Notes: generated from the letters alone by a model not told the origin. A DNA stretch of 12,310 nucleotides from Betaproteobacteria bacterium (GCA_947456915.1 CANGUQ010000066.1:1-12310); one strand, 5' to 3'; counted from the first letter of the stretch, positions 1 through 8,078 are shown. Numbers and translations are program-made.

Positions 1-1
1 C

Positions 2-742
2 GCGCTGCTAGACTCCCCGCCGGACGGACACACGGTGCTCTACGCGGTGGCCGGCACCACCAGCCAGCTGCCGCACCTGTACGCGAAGCCGCCGTTCGAC
101 CCGTTCGCCGACCTCACGCCGCTCGGGCTGATCGCCTACAACCGGCTGATCCTGATGGCGTCGGGCAGCGCGCCATTCACCAGCGTGAAGACGCTGATCG
201 AGTACGCCAAGGCGAACCCGGGCAAGGTCAACTACGCGTCGTTCGGCGCGGGATCGGCGCCGCACATCCTGTCGGAGATGCTCAGGCGCGCCGCCGGCAT
301 CGACCTGCTCCACGTGCCGTTCAAGGGCGGCGCCGACGCAGTGCGCGCGCTGCTCGGCGGCGAGGTGCAGATGCTGTTCGATGCGCCGGTGACGGCGATC
401 AATCACGCGAAGAGCGGCAAGGTCCGACTGCTCGCCGCAGTCTCGCCGGAGCGGGTGGCGGCGATCCGCGAGGTACCGACGATGGCGGAATCGGGCTTTC
501 CCGGGTTCGACATTCCAGGCATCGAGCAGATCGTCGGCCCGCGGGGCATGGCGCCCGCGCTCGTCGCGCGCTTCAACGCCGAACTGATGAAGGCGGTGCG
601 CTCGCCCGAGGTGAGCGAGATGTACACGGGCTTCGGCTTCGATCTGGTCGCCAGTTCCCCGGAGGAACACGCGAGGCTGATGCGGGAGAACTACAACCGC
701 TGGGGCGAGGTGATCCGGCGCGAAGGCATCAAGCTCGACTGA
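2..742 (+). CDS. Bug-family (TctC-like) periplasmic solute-binding protein, 5'-truncated
   Basis: This is the C-terminal part (about 246 residues) of an extracytoplasmic solute receptor of the Bug/TctC family, which binds small carboxylates or similar solutes in the periplasm for tripartite tricarboxylate-type uptake. The frame is open from base 2, so the gene starts left of the window; the GTG at position 35 is internal, because the residues before it (SPPDGHTVLY) match the family's PDGYTLL segment. Other family signatures are LLHVPFKGG, the LLGGEVQMLFD segment, the VPTMAESGFPGFD segment, and the closing WGEVIRREGIK. About 60-80 N-terminal residues including the signal peptide are missing. 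No tctA/tctB membrane genes are visible, as is common for orphan Bug receptors in Burkholderiales. The ligand cannot be read from sequence. The gene converges with the DUF4197 gene. Confidence 0.93.
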   Translation, partial: ALLDSPPDGHTVLYAVAGTTSQLPHLYAKPPFDPFADLTPLGLIAYNRLILMASGSAPFTSVKTLIEYAKANPGKVNYASFGAGSAPHILSEMLRRAAGIDLLHVPFKGGADAVRALLGGEVQMLFDAPVTAINHAKSGKVRLLAAVSPERVAAIREVPTMAESGFPGFDIPGIEQIVGPRGMAPALVARFNAELMKAVRSPEVSEMYTGFGFDLVASSPEEHARLMRENYNRWGEVIRREGIKLD

Positions 743-906
743 GGTCAGACCGACCGGCCCCGGCCCTTCGACGACAGACGCCGGTCACGCCACGGCCAGG
801 GATTCGGGCAGCACAGCGTCACTGGCGCATGTGCCCGTTCGACGGTGTGCCGGGTGAGGCCCGGCTGCACCGGGAGTCGTTGCCGCCGCCGCTTCTCTGC
901 GGCCCC

Positions 907-1632
<726 letters not shown>

Positions 1633-1793
1633 GGCTTCTCCCTGGTGCAATCGGACCACCGGCCGGCGGGCTGCCGCCCGGTTCGCTGCGGCCGCGCGCT
1701 GATCGGCGCCGGCTGCCTTCCCGCGGCGAGCGGCGGTCCCGGTACGGCTGCCCGGCACAGCGACGACGGCAGGACACGGCAACGCCTGCCGGC

Positions 1794-2798
1794 TCATGGC
1801 TGGAGTGCAGATCCGTCGAACACGCCAGCCCCGTGCGCCTGCTGATCGGCGTGATAGCTCGAGCGCACCATCGGCCCGCAGGCGGCATGGATGAAACCCA
1901 GCTTCGCCGCCTCCGCCTCATACATGCGAAACGTGTCCGGATGCACGAAGCGGGTGACCGGCAGGTGATGCTCGGAGGGCTGCAGATACTGGCCGACGGT
2001 GAGCATGTCCACGTCGTGCGCGCGCAGGTCGCGCATTACTGCCAGGATCTCCTCGTCGGTCTCGCCCAGTCCGACCATCAGACCGGACTTGGTCGGCACT
2101 TCCGGGTGGCGTGCCTTGAACGCCTGCAGCAGCAGCAGCGAGTTGGCGTAGTCCGCGCCCGGGCGCGCCGCCTTGTACAGCCGCGGCACGGTCTCGAGGT
2201 TGTGATTCATCACGTCGGGCGGACAGGCATCGAGAATGGCGAGGGCACGATCGCGCCGGCCGCGGAAATCCGGTACCAGCACCTCGATCGTCGTCTCCGG
2301 CGACAGCTCGCGCGTGGCACGGATGCAGTCGACGAAGTGCTGCGCTCCGCCATCGCGCAGATCGTCGCGGTCGACGCTGGTGATCACCACGTAGCGCAGC
2401 CCCAGCGCCGCGATCGTCTCGCCCAGGTGTCGCGGCTCTTCGGCATCGGGCGGCTTCGGCCGGCCGTGGCCGACGTCGCAGAACGGGCAGCGACGCGTGC
2501 ACAGTTCGCCAAGGATCATGAACGTCGCGGTGCCCTTGCCGAAGCACTCGCCGATGTTCGGGCAGGACGCCTCCTCGCACACCGTGTGCAGCCGCTGGCT
2601 GCGCAGGATCTTCTTGATCTCGTGAAAGCGCGAGTCCGGGTGCGGCGCCTTCACCCGGATCCAGTCCGGCTTCTTCAGCCGCTCGCCGACCGGAATGATG
2701 GGGATCGGATTGCGCGCGGTCTTCGCCTGCGCCTTCTGTTTCTCGCCGACGGCGAGCGGGGCGGGTACACCACGCACTGGAGGATTGGGAACTGTCAT
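1794..2798 (-). CDS. lipA: Lipoyl synthase (radical SAM)
   Basis: Lipoyl synthase inserts two sulfurs at C6 and C8 of octanoyl groups already attached to lipoyl domains (PDH, OGDH, GcvH), using S-adenosylmethionine and two 4Fe-4S clusters. At 334 residues it has the usual length. The auxiliary-cluster cysteines are C74, C79 and C85 (CEEASCPNIGEC); the radical SAM cluster is C100, C104, C107 (CTRRCPFC); the conserved RSSY segment that ligates the auxiliary cluster is present near the C-terminus (VRSSYHAD). The ATG at 2798 is chosen because it overlaps the lipB stop as ATGA; the longer frame back to 2930 lies inside lipB and is not family-like. No Shine-Dalgarno is visible, so translation probably depends on termination-reinitiation after lipB. 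The gene is intact. Confidence 0.97.
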   Translation of the reverse strand: MTVPNPPVRGVPAPLAVGEKQKAQAKTARNPIPIIPVGERLKKPDWIRVKAPHPDSRFHEIKKILRSQRLHTVCEEASCPNIGECFGKGTATFMILGELCTRRCPFCDVGHGRPKPPDAEEPRHLGETIAALGLRYVVITSVDRDDLRDGGAQHFVDCIRATRELSPETTIEVLVPDFRGRRDRALAILDACPPDVMNHNLETVPRLYKAARPGADYANSLLLLQAFKARHPEVPTKSGLMVGLGETDEEILAVMRDLRAHDVDMLTVGQYLQPSEHHLPVTRFVHPDTFRMYEAEAAKLGFIHAACGPMVRSSYHADQQAHGAGVFDGSALQP

Positions 2799-3478
2799 CT
2801 GGAGACGATCGGGAATCGCGCGCTCAGCAGCGCGTCGAACTGCGCGGCCAGCCGCTGCGCCATCTGCGCCGGGGACTGATCGACGCCGAGGTCGCGCGTC
2901 TGGGTGACCGCCAGACCCGGATACCCGCACGGGTCGATATCGGCGAACGGACGCAGGTCCATGTCCACGTTCAGCGCCACCCCGTGATAGCTCGCGCCGC
3001 GGCGAACCTTGAGCCCGAGCGCGGCAATCTTGGCAGCACCGACGTACACGCCGGGAGCGTCGACCCGGCCGTGTGCGTCGACATCGAACTGCTCGAGGCA
3101 GTCTATCACGGCCTGTTCGAGCAACCGGACCAGCGGCCGCACGCCGAGCGCGCGCCGGCGCAGGTCGACCAGCACATACATGACCACCTGGCCCGGGCCG
3201 TGATACGTCACCTGTCCGCCGCGGTCGGTCTGCACGATCTCGATCGCCGGCCCCGACTCGCGCAGGTGCAGATGCTCGCGCCGCCCGGCGAGCCCCAGCG
3301 TGTAGACCGGCGGGTGCTCGGTCAGCCAGAGCTCGTCAGGTGTCAGTTCATCGCGCGCGTCGGTGAACGCCTGCATCGCGCGCCAGGTGGCGGTGTAGGC
3401 GGCCGGCCGGAGCCAGCGCTGAACGAGCGCAGCGGCCGAGCCGAGCGCGCCGGGAGCGGAACCGGCGAAAGCGTCCAT
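2795..3478 (-). CDS. lipB: Octanoyl-ACP:protein octanoyltransferase
   Basis: LipB moves octanoate from acyl carrier protein to the lysine of lipoyl domains, providing the substrate for LipA. The 227-residue sequence carries the family signature RGGQVTYHGPGQ at 86-97, the catalytic lysine K150 within GAAKIAALGLKV, the segment GASYHGVALNV at 161-171, and the catalytic cysteine C184 in IDPCGYPGLAVTQ. It has roughly 14 more N-terminal residues than E. coli LipB. The ATG at 3478 has no Shine-Dalgarno at normal spacing, but TACAAT (a near-consensus -10) ends only five bases before it, so the mRNA may be nearly leaderless. The stop overlaps the lipA start by 4 nt. In many betaproteobacteria lipB directly follows ybeD; here the two are separated by a SET gene and two plus-strand genes. 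Confidence 0.96.
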   Translation of the reverse strand: MDAFAGSAPGALGSAAALVQRWLRPAAYTATWRAMQAFTDARDELTPDELWLTEHPPVYTLGLAGRREHLHLRESGPAIEIVQTDRGGQVTYHGPGQVVMYVLVDLRRRALGVRPLVRLLEQAVIDCLEQFDVDAHGRVDAPGVYVGAAKIAALGLKVRRGASYHGVALNVDMDLRPFADIDPCGYPGLAVTQTRDLGVDQSPAQMAQRLAAQFDALLSARFPIVSR

Positions 3479-3483
3479 GCGCG

Positions 3484-3489
3484 ATTGTA
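3484..3489 (-). promoter_or_regulatory. Candidate -10 box for lipBA
   Basis: On the minus strand the hexamer TACAAT (5 of 6 to TATAAT) is followed by CGCGC and then the lipB ATG. A start of transcription 6-8 nt beyond it would fall on or next to the ATG. No convincing -35 box is found at 16-18 nt. The same pattern TAnAATC recurs before argB and slmA. Confidence 0.4.
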
Positions 3490-3550
3490 GTCCGCCCCTG
3501 CCGTCAGGCCGGGAACCAAACGGGCTGGAATCAGGTCACAGCCAAGGCTG

Positions 3551-3566
3551 GTGCATATTCTTGCAC
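3551..3566. promoter_or_regulatory. Inverted repeat in the lipB / membrane-gene divergent region
   Basis: GTGCA (3551-3555) and TGCAC (3562-3566) form a perfect 5-bp inverted repeat around an AT-rich TATTCT centre, in the 217-nt region between divergent lipB and the four-helix membrane gene. The local AT content stands out from the GC-rich surroundings. It could be a dimeric regulator's operator; there is no direct evidence. The rest of 3479-3695 shows only the lipB -10 candidate and the ribosome site of the next gene. Confidence 0.3.
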
Positions 3567-3695
3567 TCTCGTAAGCTTGTGTGCGATCACCCGCCGGTAC
3601 AACGCCTGCACCCTGCATCGAGCGCGGCGCCGCTCGCATGACCAGTGATCAGTATCCACGGGCGCCACACCGCGCCACAGACGAGGAGGACACCG

Positions 3696-4172
3696 ATGAC
3701 TACCGCCACCACCACCGCCGCACCGATCCCGTCTGCTGCGGCCCCCGCGCTGGGCCAGGCTCGCCTGCTGCTCGGGCTCGCCGGACTCATCGCCTGGCTG
3801 CTCGGCTTCGCCGTGATCGAGATCGCGCACGACCAGATGCTTGCCGAGCCGCCGGTCAGCCCCGTCTGGTTTCTCAGCTACGAGATCGCCGGCGGCTACG
3901 TGCTGGGTTTCGTGACGGCGCTCGCATTCGAGGCACTCGGCCGACTCGTGCGCGGCCAGACGCCGGAGATGTTTCCCGAGGCGCCGTGGTTGCGCTGGTT
4001 CGCCGTGGTCGGTCTGGTCGTGGTCATCGTGAGCTGCCTGGCCGGCGCCGTGATGCACAACTTCGGCGGTCTCACGCTCACCTATGACATCGCCTTCCTC
4101 GTGGCGCTGGCAGTGGTCTGGACGGGTGTGCTGCCGATCTACAGGCAGCTGAGCGCGGGCAAGGCACAATAG
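3696..4172 (+). CDS. Four-helix membrane protein of unknown function
   Basis: I do not recognise this 158-residue protein. The ATG at 3696 follows a strong GAGGAGGA ribosome site, so I prefer it over an upstream in-frame start at 3645. An N-terminal Thr/Ala/Pro-rich stretch of about 20 residues precedes four predicted membrane helices, at roughly 24-44, 59-82, 99-122 and 129-148. The loop between helices 1 and 2 carries EIAHDQMLAEPP, and the end of helix 3 reads AVMHNFGG; both put a histidine near a membrane face. The loop between helices 2 and 3 contains RGQTPEMFPEAPW. No signal peptide, lipobox or enzymatic motif is seen. It is divergent from lipB, with the DUF1499 gene 167 nt downstream on the same strand, and it interrupts a minus-strand run of genes. 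Metal or haem binding would be pure speculation. Confidence 0.82.
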   Translation: MTTATTTAAPIPSAAAPALGQARLLLGLAGLIAWLLGFAVIEIAHDQMLAEPPVSPVWFLSYEIAGGYVLGFVTALAFEALGRLVRGQTPEMFPEAPWLRWFAVVGLVVVIVSCLAGAVMHNFGGLTLTYDIAFLVALAVVWTGVLPIYRQLSAGKAQ

Positions 4173-4294
4173 GCGAGGCATCCGTCGCGATTGCCGGATC
4201 TCGCCGGCGGACGCAGGGCAGGGCAGACAGCGTCGGGCAGTTGGCGCTCCGGCGCCGCGAGCAGCGCTGTCTCCCCAAGGGCGCGGCGGTACGC

Positions 4295-4308
4295 CGGGCT
4301 GCAGCCCG
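4295..4308. repeat. 14-bp perfect palindrome upstream of the DUF1499 gene
   Basis: CGGGCTGCAGCCCG is fully self-complementary and lies 31 nt before the proposed start of the DUF1499 gene. It could be an operator or a 5-bp hairpin with a TGCA loop. It has no T-run, so it is a poor intrinsic terminator for the preceding membrane gene. Confidence 0.35.
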
Positions 4309-4339
4309 TCACGTCGTCATCTCGCCGGAGCCTCGCCCG

Positions 4340-4771
4340 TTGACACCCGCACCGCTCGCGCGCCTGATCCTGCTCGCTGCGCTGGCAACCGCCACACTGC
4401 CGCATGCCCGAGCCGACACCATGACACTCGCCCCCTGCCCGTCCAGCCCGAACTGCGTGAGCAGCGTGGCGAGCCGGGACACACAGCGCGTCGCGCCCCT
4501 GCGCTTCACCGGCGACGCCGCTGCGGCACAGGCCCGTCTGGTGCTGGCGCTGCAGCAGATGCGCGGCGCAACGATCACCGAGCAGCGCCCGGGCTGGATC
4601 AGCGCCGAATTCCGCTCGCGCCTGTTACGTTTCGTCGACGACGTGCACCTGCAGCTCGATGCGCGAGCGAGCGTGTTCCACGTCCGCTCGGCGTCGCGTG
4701 TCGGCTACTCGGATCTGGGCGTCAATCGCCGGCGGGTCGAAGACCTGCGCCGGCGCTTCGAGGACGGCTGA
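4340..4771 (+). CDS. DUF1499 family exported protein
   Basis: A DUF1499 protein of 143 residues, function unknown. Family marks are PCPSSPNCVSS just after the signal peptide, the RLLRFVDDVHLQLD core segment, and SRVGYSDLGVNRRRVEDLR near the end. The start is uncertain: no ATG or GTG lies at a sensible place. I chose TTG at 4340, with GGAG nine bases upstream, because it places a normal signal peptide (hydrophobic LILLAALATATL, then HARA|DT) at the N-terminus. The alternative TTG at 4241 adds 33 Arg-rich residues ahead of the signal. The mature protein is probably periplasmic. It converges with the SET-domain gene, the gap being 48 nt without a clear terminator. It may share a transcript with the membrane gene before it. 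Confidence 0.85.
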   Translation: MTPAPLARLILLAALATATLPHARADTMTLAPCPSSPNCVSSVASRDTQRVAPLRFTGDAAAAQARLVLALQQMRGATITEQRPGWISAEFRSRLLRFVDDVHLQLDARASVFHVRSASRVGYSDLGVNRRRVEDLRRRFEDG

Positions 4772-4819
4772 GCGCAGGCTGCAGACAGTCGCGCACTTCT
4801 GCCCCGACCTCGCTGCCGG

Positions 4820-5344
4820 TCAGCGCTTCTTGCCCAGCAGCGTGCCGCGGCAGTTGCGGTTGCCGCACCAGCACGGCCAGCGCCGCTTCTCCGCCGCGGT
4901 GTGCGGCTCCTCGAGCGTGATGTTGTAGTCGTAGTACAGCTCTTCGCCAGGCTTGATGTCGCGCAGCGCCTCGATCCAGATGTGCCCGTCCACGATATCG
5001 GACTCGCAGTTGGGTCGGCACGAGTGGTTGATCCAGCGCGCAACGTTGCCGTTGCGATTGCCGTCGATCACGTAGTTCTCGTCGAGCGTGAACAGGAACG
5101 TGTGCGAGGGCTTGCTGTCGTCGTCCGGATACCAGCGGTCAGCCTGCGCCCAGGTGATGCGCCGCCCCCTGTACTCGATGATGCGCTCGCCCTTGGCGAT
5201 CGGCAGGCGGGCGAACACGCCGCGGCCGTGCACCTTCGACTTGCGTGCGACGACCTTCGGTCCGCGGCGCGGAACCGGTACGCTGTTGCGGGTTGCTGCG
5301 GAACGGGTCTTCTGCGTGCTTGCGGTGCGTTTCGCCTGGGCCAT
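4820..5344 (-). CDS. SET-domain protein-lysine methyltransferase
   Basis: A 174-residue SET-domain protein; such enzymes transfer a methyl group from S-adenosylmethionine to protein lysines. The SET core runs from about residue 29 to 141. Key parts are HGRGVFA at 39-45, the cofactor-binding knot motif NHSCRPNC at 106-113, and GEELYYDY at 133-140 with the usual catalytic tyrosines. A post-SET element with C158, C160 and C165 (CWCGNRNCRGTLL) probably shares a zinc with C109. Residues 1-37 are a disordered-looking basic tail rich in Lys, Arg, Ser, Thr and Ala. The ATG at 5344 has no clear Shine-Dalgarno. It lies 45 nt downstream of ybeD, same strand, so it could be the last gene of the dacC-dat-ybeD run. 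Substrate unknown; a nucleoid or ribosomal protein, or its own tail, are guesses. Confidence 0.93.
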   Translation of the reverse strand: MAQAKRTASTQKTRSAATRNSVPVPRRGPKVVARKSKVHGRGVFARLPIAKGERIIEYRGRRITWAQADRWYPDDDSKPSHTFLFTLDENYVIDGNRNGNVARWINHSCRPNCESDIVDGHIWIEALRDIKPGEELYYDYNITLEEPHTAAEKRRWPCWCGNRNCRGTLLGKKR

Positions 5345-5389
5345 CGGAGAGATCGTCGGGGAGGAAGTGAGAGGGGCGTGCGACGGGTG

Positions 5390-5746
5390 CTACAGCACCA
5401 TCACCACCATCGGGTGATCGCACAGGTCCTTGTACAGGGCATCGAGCTGTTCGCGCGACTGCGCGGTGACGGTCGCGGTCAGGCTCAGGTACTTGCCTTC
5501 ACGGCTCGATCGCATCTCGACCGTGCCGGCATCGAACTCCGGCGCGTGCCGCTGCACGACCGCGACCACCGCCTGCGCGAAGCCCGGCTGCGTCAACCCC
5601 ATCACCTTGATCGGGAACGGGGCCGGATAGTCGAGCAGCGACTCGGGCGCGGTGGCGGAGGCGGCCAGCGGGGCCGGGTCGGTATCGTGCTTGGACAACG
5701 TGATTGCCTTGCCGAAGTGAACGCTGCGTCGGGGCTGCAGCGTCAT
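5390..5746 (-). CDS. ybeD: YbeD family (DUF493) protein
   Basis: A small alpha/beta protein of the YbeD/DUF493 family, often encoded next to lipB, whose function is not established. The conserved core begins at LLDYPAPFPIKVMG (about residue 37), continues through VVQRHAPEFD and GKYLSLTATVTA, and ends with DHPMVVMVL, as in E. coli YbeD, where the chain also ends in a VRMVL-type tail. The ATG at 5746 gives 118 residues but has no Shine-Dalgarno. An in-frame TTG at 5698 has AAGG eight bases upstream and would give 102 residues, closer to the family's usual 85-100; this is a serious alternative. The gene lies between dat and the SET gene on the minus strand. Confidence 0.9.
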   Translation of the reverse strand: MTLQPRRSVHFGKAITLSKHDTDPAPLAASATAPESLLDYPAPFPIKVMGLTQPGFAQAVVAVVQRHAPEFDAGTVEMRSSREGKYLSLTATVTAQSREQLDALYKDLCDHPMVVMVL

Positions 5747-5836
5747 TGCGAATCGCGGTCATCGGGCGCGGGCAGCTGCGCCGCCCGGCACGCGCGCGCC
5801 GGTAGCGGCGACCACGTGCCCGGATGACGGCCGCGT

Positions 5837-6700
5837 TCAGGCCGCCTGCGCAGCAGCGCCGGTGACCTCCTGCTTGAACGCCTGGTAGTGCCGGTACATC
5901 TGCGCCCACACCGGCCCGGGCTTGCCGCCGCCCACCGGCTTGCCGTCGAGCTGCGTGATCGGCAGCACTTCCTTGGTCGCCGAGGTCACCCAGATCTCGT
6001 CGGCTGCGCGCAGCTCGGCCTCGCTGATCGGGCGCAGCTCGTAGGCCATGCCGTGCTTCTGCGCGAGTTCGATGGTCACGTCGAACGTGGTCCCGGGCAG
6101 CAGCAGGTTGCTCTTGGGCGGCGAGGCGATCACCCCGTTCTTCACGATCAGCACGTTGCTCGCCGAGGCTTCGGTGAGCATGCCGTCGCGGATCAGGATC
6201 GTCTCGACCGCGCCGACCTCGGCCGACTTCTGCCGCGCCAGCACGTTGCCCAGCAGCGCCGTGGACTTGATGTCGTTGTTGTACCAGCGGTCGTCGCTGG
6301 CGGTGATGGCCGCAGCGCCTTCGGTGTGCCATTCCGGCGGCGCCTTGCGCATCGGATTGGACATCATGAACACGGTGGGCTGGACGTCCTTGGGGAAGGC
6401 GTGGTCGCGCGGAGCCACGCCGCGCGTGACCTGGATGTACAGGCCCTGATCGGCATGGGGCGTGCGCTCGATCATCTCCGTGCACAGTGCCTCCCAGCGC
6501 TCGATCGAGTGCGGGTTGGTCAGCCCGATCTTGTCCATGCTGCGCTGCATGCGCTGCAGGTGCTCGATCATCCGGAACGGCTTCTTGTTGTAGACCGGAA
6601 TCACTTCGTACACGCCATCGCCGAAGATGAAGCCGCGGTCGAGCGGGGAGATCTTCGCCTGCTCGATTGGAAGGAACTCGCCATTCAGGTGCACGATCAT
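5837..6700 (-). CDS. dat: D-amino acid transaminase (PLP fold type IV)
   Basis: A PLP-dependent class IV aminotransferase of 287 residues. D-amino acid transaminase interconverts D-alanine plus 2-oxoglutarate and pyruvate plus D-glutamate in the cytoplasm. The assignment over branched-chain aminotransferase or aminodeoxychorismate lyase rests on residues: Y31, R98 and H100 (the carboxylate trap), K145 in NDIKSTALLGNVLARQ (Schiff base), and E177 in TEASASN fall at the same positions I know from the Bacillus enzyme. The ATG at 6700 is supported by GGAG seven bases upstream; the longer frame to 6949 runs into dacC. dacC is upstream by 145 nt and ybeD downstream by 90 nt, a conserved neighbourhood. 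It could recycle D-Ala set free by D,D-carboxypeptidases or supply D-Glu. Confidence 0.93.
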   Translation of the reverse strand: MIVHLNGEFLPIEQAKISPLDRGFIFGDGVYEVIPVYNKKPFRMIEHLQRMQRSMDKIGLTNPHSIERWEALCTEMIERTPHADQGLYIQVTRGVAPRDHAFPKDVQPTVFMMSNPMRKAPPEWHTEGAAAITASDDRWYNNDIKSTALLGNVLARQKSAEVGAVETILIRDGMLTEASASNVLIVKNGVIASPPKSNLLLPGTTFDVTIELAQKHGMAYELRPISEAELRAADEIWVTSATKEVLPITQLDGKPVGGGKPGPVWAQMYRHYQAFKQEVTGAAAQAA

Positions 6701-6845
6701 CGCCACGCTCCGGTTGCAGTCAGGGACGTTCAGGACATCGGGTTGCGCACGCGGCCGCCGGCAGAGGCCCACCGTGGCGCGTGCCTCGCATCGGGGCAGC
6801 ACCGACCGGCGCGAGCCCGTGCGCTCGTCGATCGGGACTGCGGCC

Positions 6846-8027
6846 TCAATCGAATGCGAGCCGCAGGCTGTCCCACGCGCGGCGGAAGATGTTGGCCGTC
6901 TCCACCGCCCGCAGGGCAACCACCGGGTATTCTGCCAGCGGACGGCCATCGAGCGTGAGTTTCAGCGTTCCCACGCGCTGTCCGGCGGCCACCGGTGCGA
7001 GCAGCGGCTGCACGCTCTCCAGATCCGCCTTCACCCGCGCGCCGCTGCCGGCGGGCAGCGTGACCACCAGGTCGCGCTCGAACCCCGCCTCGACCTGCCG
7101 GGCCGCACCCTTGAACACACCGAGCGAGGCCACCGGCTGGCGCGCCGTGTAGAGGCGGAAGTTGTCGAAGAACTGGAAGCCGTAGTTGATCAGCTTCTGG
7201 CTCTCGCTGATGCGCGCGCTCTCGCTCGGTGCGCCCATCACCACGGCGATCAGCCGGCGCTCGCCGCGCTGGGCCGAGGTCACCAGACACCAGCCGGCGG
7301 CCTCCGTGAAGCCGGTCTTCATGCCGTCCACGCTCGGGTCCAGCCAGAGCAGCCGGTTCCGGTTGGCCTGCCTGATCTTGTTGTACGTGTAGTCGCGCTG
7401 CGAATACAGGCCGTAGAACTCGGGAAAGTCGCGGATGATCGCGCCGGCGAGCCGGGCCAGATCGGCGGCGCTGCTGAAGTGGCCGGTGTCGGGCAGCCCG
7501 GTCGCGTTGCGAAATGCGGAGTTCTTCATGCCCAGCCGCTGCGCCTCGCGCGTCATTGCGTCGGCGAACGCGTCCTCTCCGCCCGCCACCGCCTCGGCCA
7601 GGGCGATGCTCGCGTCATTGCCCGACTGGATGATCATCCCGCGCAGCAGTTCATCGACGGTCACCGGAATGCGCGGCTCGATGAACATGCGCGACCCTTC
7701 GGCCTTGCGCGCCCGATCCGACACCGGCACCACCAGCGACGGGATCAGTCGCTTCTGCCGGATCGCATTGAACGTCAGATACGCGGTCATCAGCTTGGTG
7801 AGCGACGCGGGCTCGAATCGCTCTTCGGCCGCCTGCTGCGAGAGCACCTGTCCGGTCGCGAAGTCGACCAGCACGAAGGCGCGGGCGTTGATCGCGGGCG
7901 GTGTCGGCGGCGGCAACGGACCCGGCTGCGCGTGCAGCGGGGCGGGCAGTACCGACAGCCCGAGGCACAGCGCCACGGCGACAAGCGCCGCGGGCATCCA
8001 CCGGCGGCAGCGTAGCGAGTTCATCAC
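6846..8027 (-). CDS. dacC: D-alanyl-D-alanine carboxypeptidase (PBP5/6 family)
   Basis: A low-molecular-weight penicillin-binding protein that trims the terminal D-Ala from peptidoglycan pentapeptides in the periplasm. The 393 residues comprise a signal peptide (1-33, ending LHAQ), a serine peptidase S11 domain with SLTK at 75-78 (nucleophile S75, K78), SGN at 135-137 and KTG at 237-239, a beta-rich PBP5 C-terminal domain, and a final amphipathic helix (VETANIFRRAWDSLRLAFD) that anchors such proteins to the outer face of the inner membrane. The start is either GTG at 8027 or ATG at 8024, one codon apart; AGGGGA lies 10-13 nt upstream. dacA or dacC are both used for such genes. It heads the dacC-dat-ybeD run and is divergent from hsp20. 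All catalytic motifs are intact. Confidence 0.96.
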   Translation of the reverse strand: MMNSLRCRRWMPAALVAVALCLGLSVLPAPLHAQPGPLPPPTPPAINARAFVLVDFATGQVLSQQAAEERFEPASLTKLMTAYLTFNAIRQKRLIPSLVVPVSDRARKAEGSRMFIEPRIPVTVDELLRGMIIQSGNDASIALAEAVAGGEDAFADAMTREAQRLGMKNSAFRNATGLPDTGHFSSAADLARLAGAIIRDFPEFYGLYSQRDYTYNKIRQANRNRLLWLDPSVDGMKTGFTEAAGWCLVTSAQRGERRLIAVVMGAPSESARISESQKLINYGFQFFDNFRLYTARQPVASLGVFKGAARQVEAGFERDLVVTLPAGSGARVKADLESVQPLLAPVAAGQRVGTLKLTLDGRPLAEYPVVALRAVETANIFRRAWDSLRLAFD

Positions 8028-8078
8028 GGTTCAGTATTCCCCTGCCCGCCGCGAAATTGCAGCCGGCGAAAGCGCGCG

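Noticed and set aside
752..786. Inverted repeat GACCGGC / GCCGGTC after the Bug gene as a terminator.
   Set aside because: Seven-bp arms with a 21-nt loop and no T-run; too weak to call in such GC-rich DNA.
3549..3566. Sigma-54 type promoter (TGG...TTGC) before the membrane gene.
   Set aside because: The spacing between the GG and GC elements is one base longer than the strict sigma-54 requirement.
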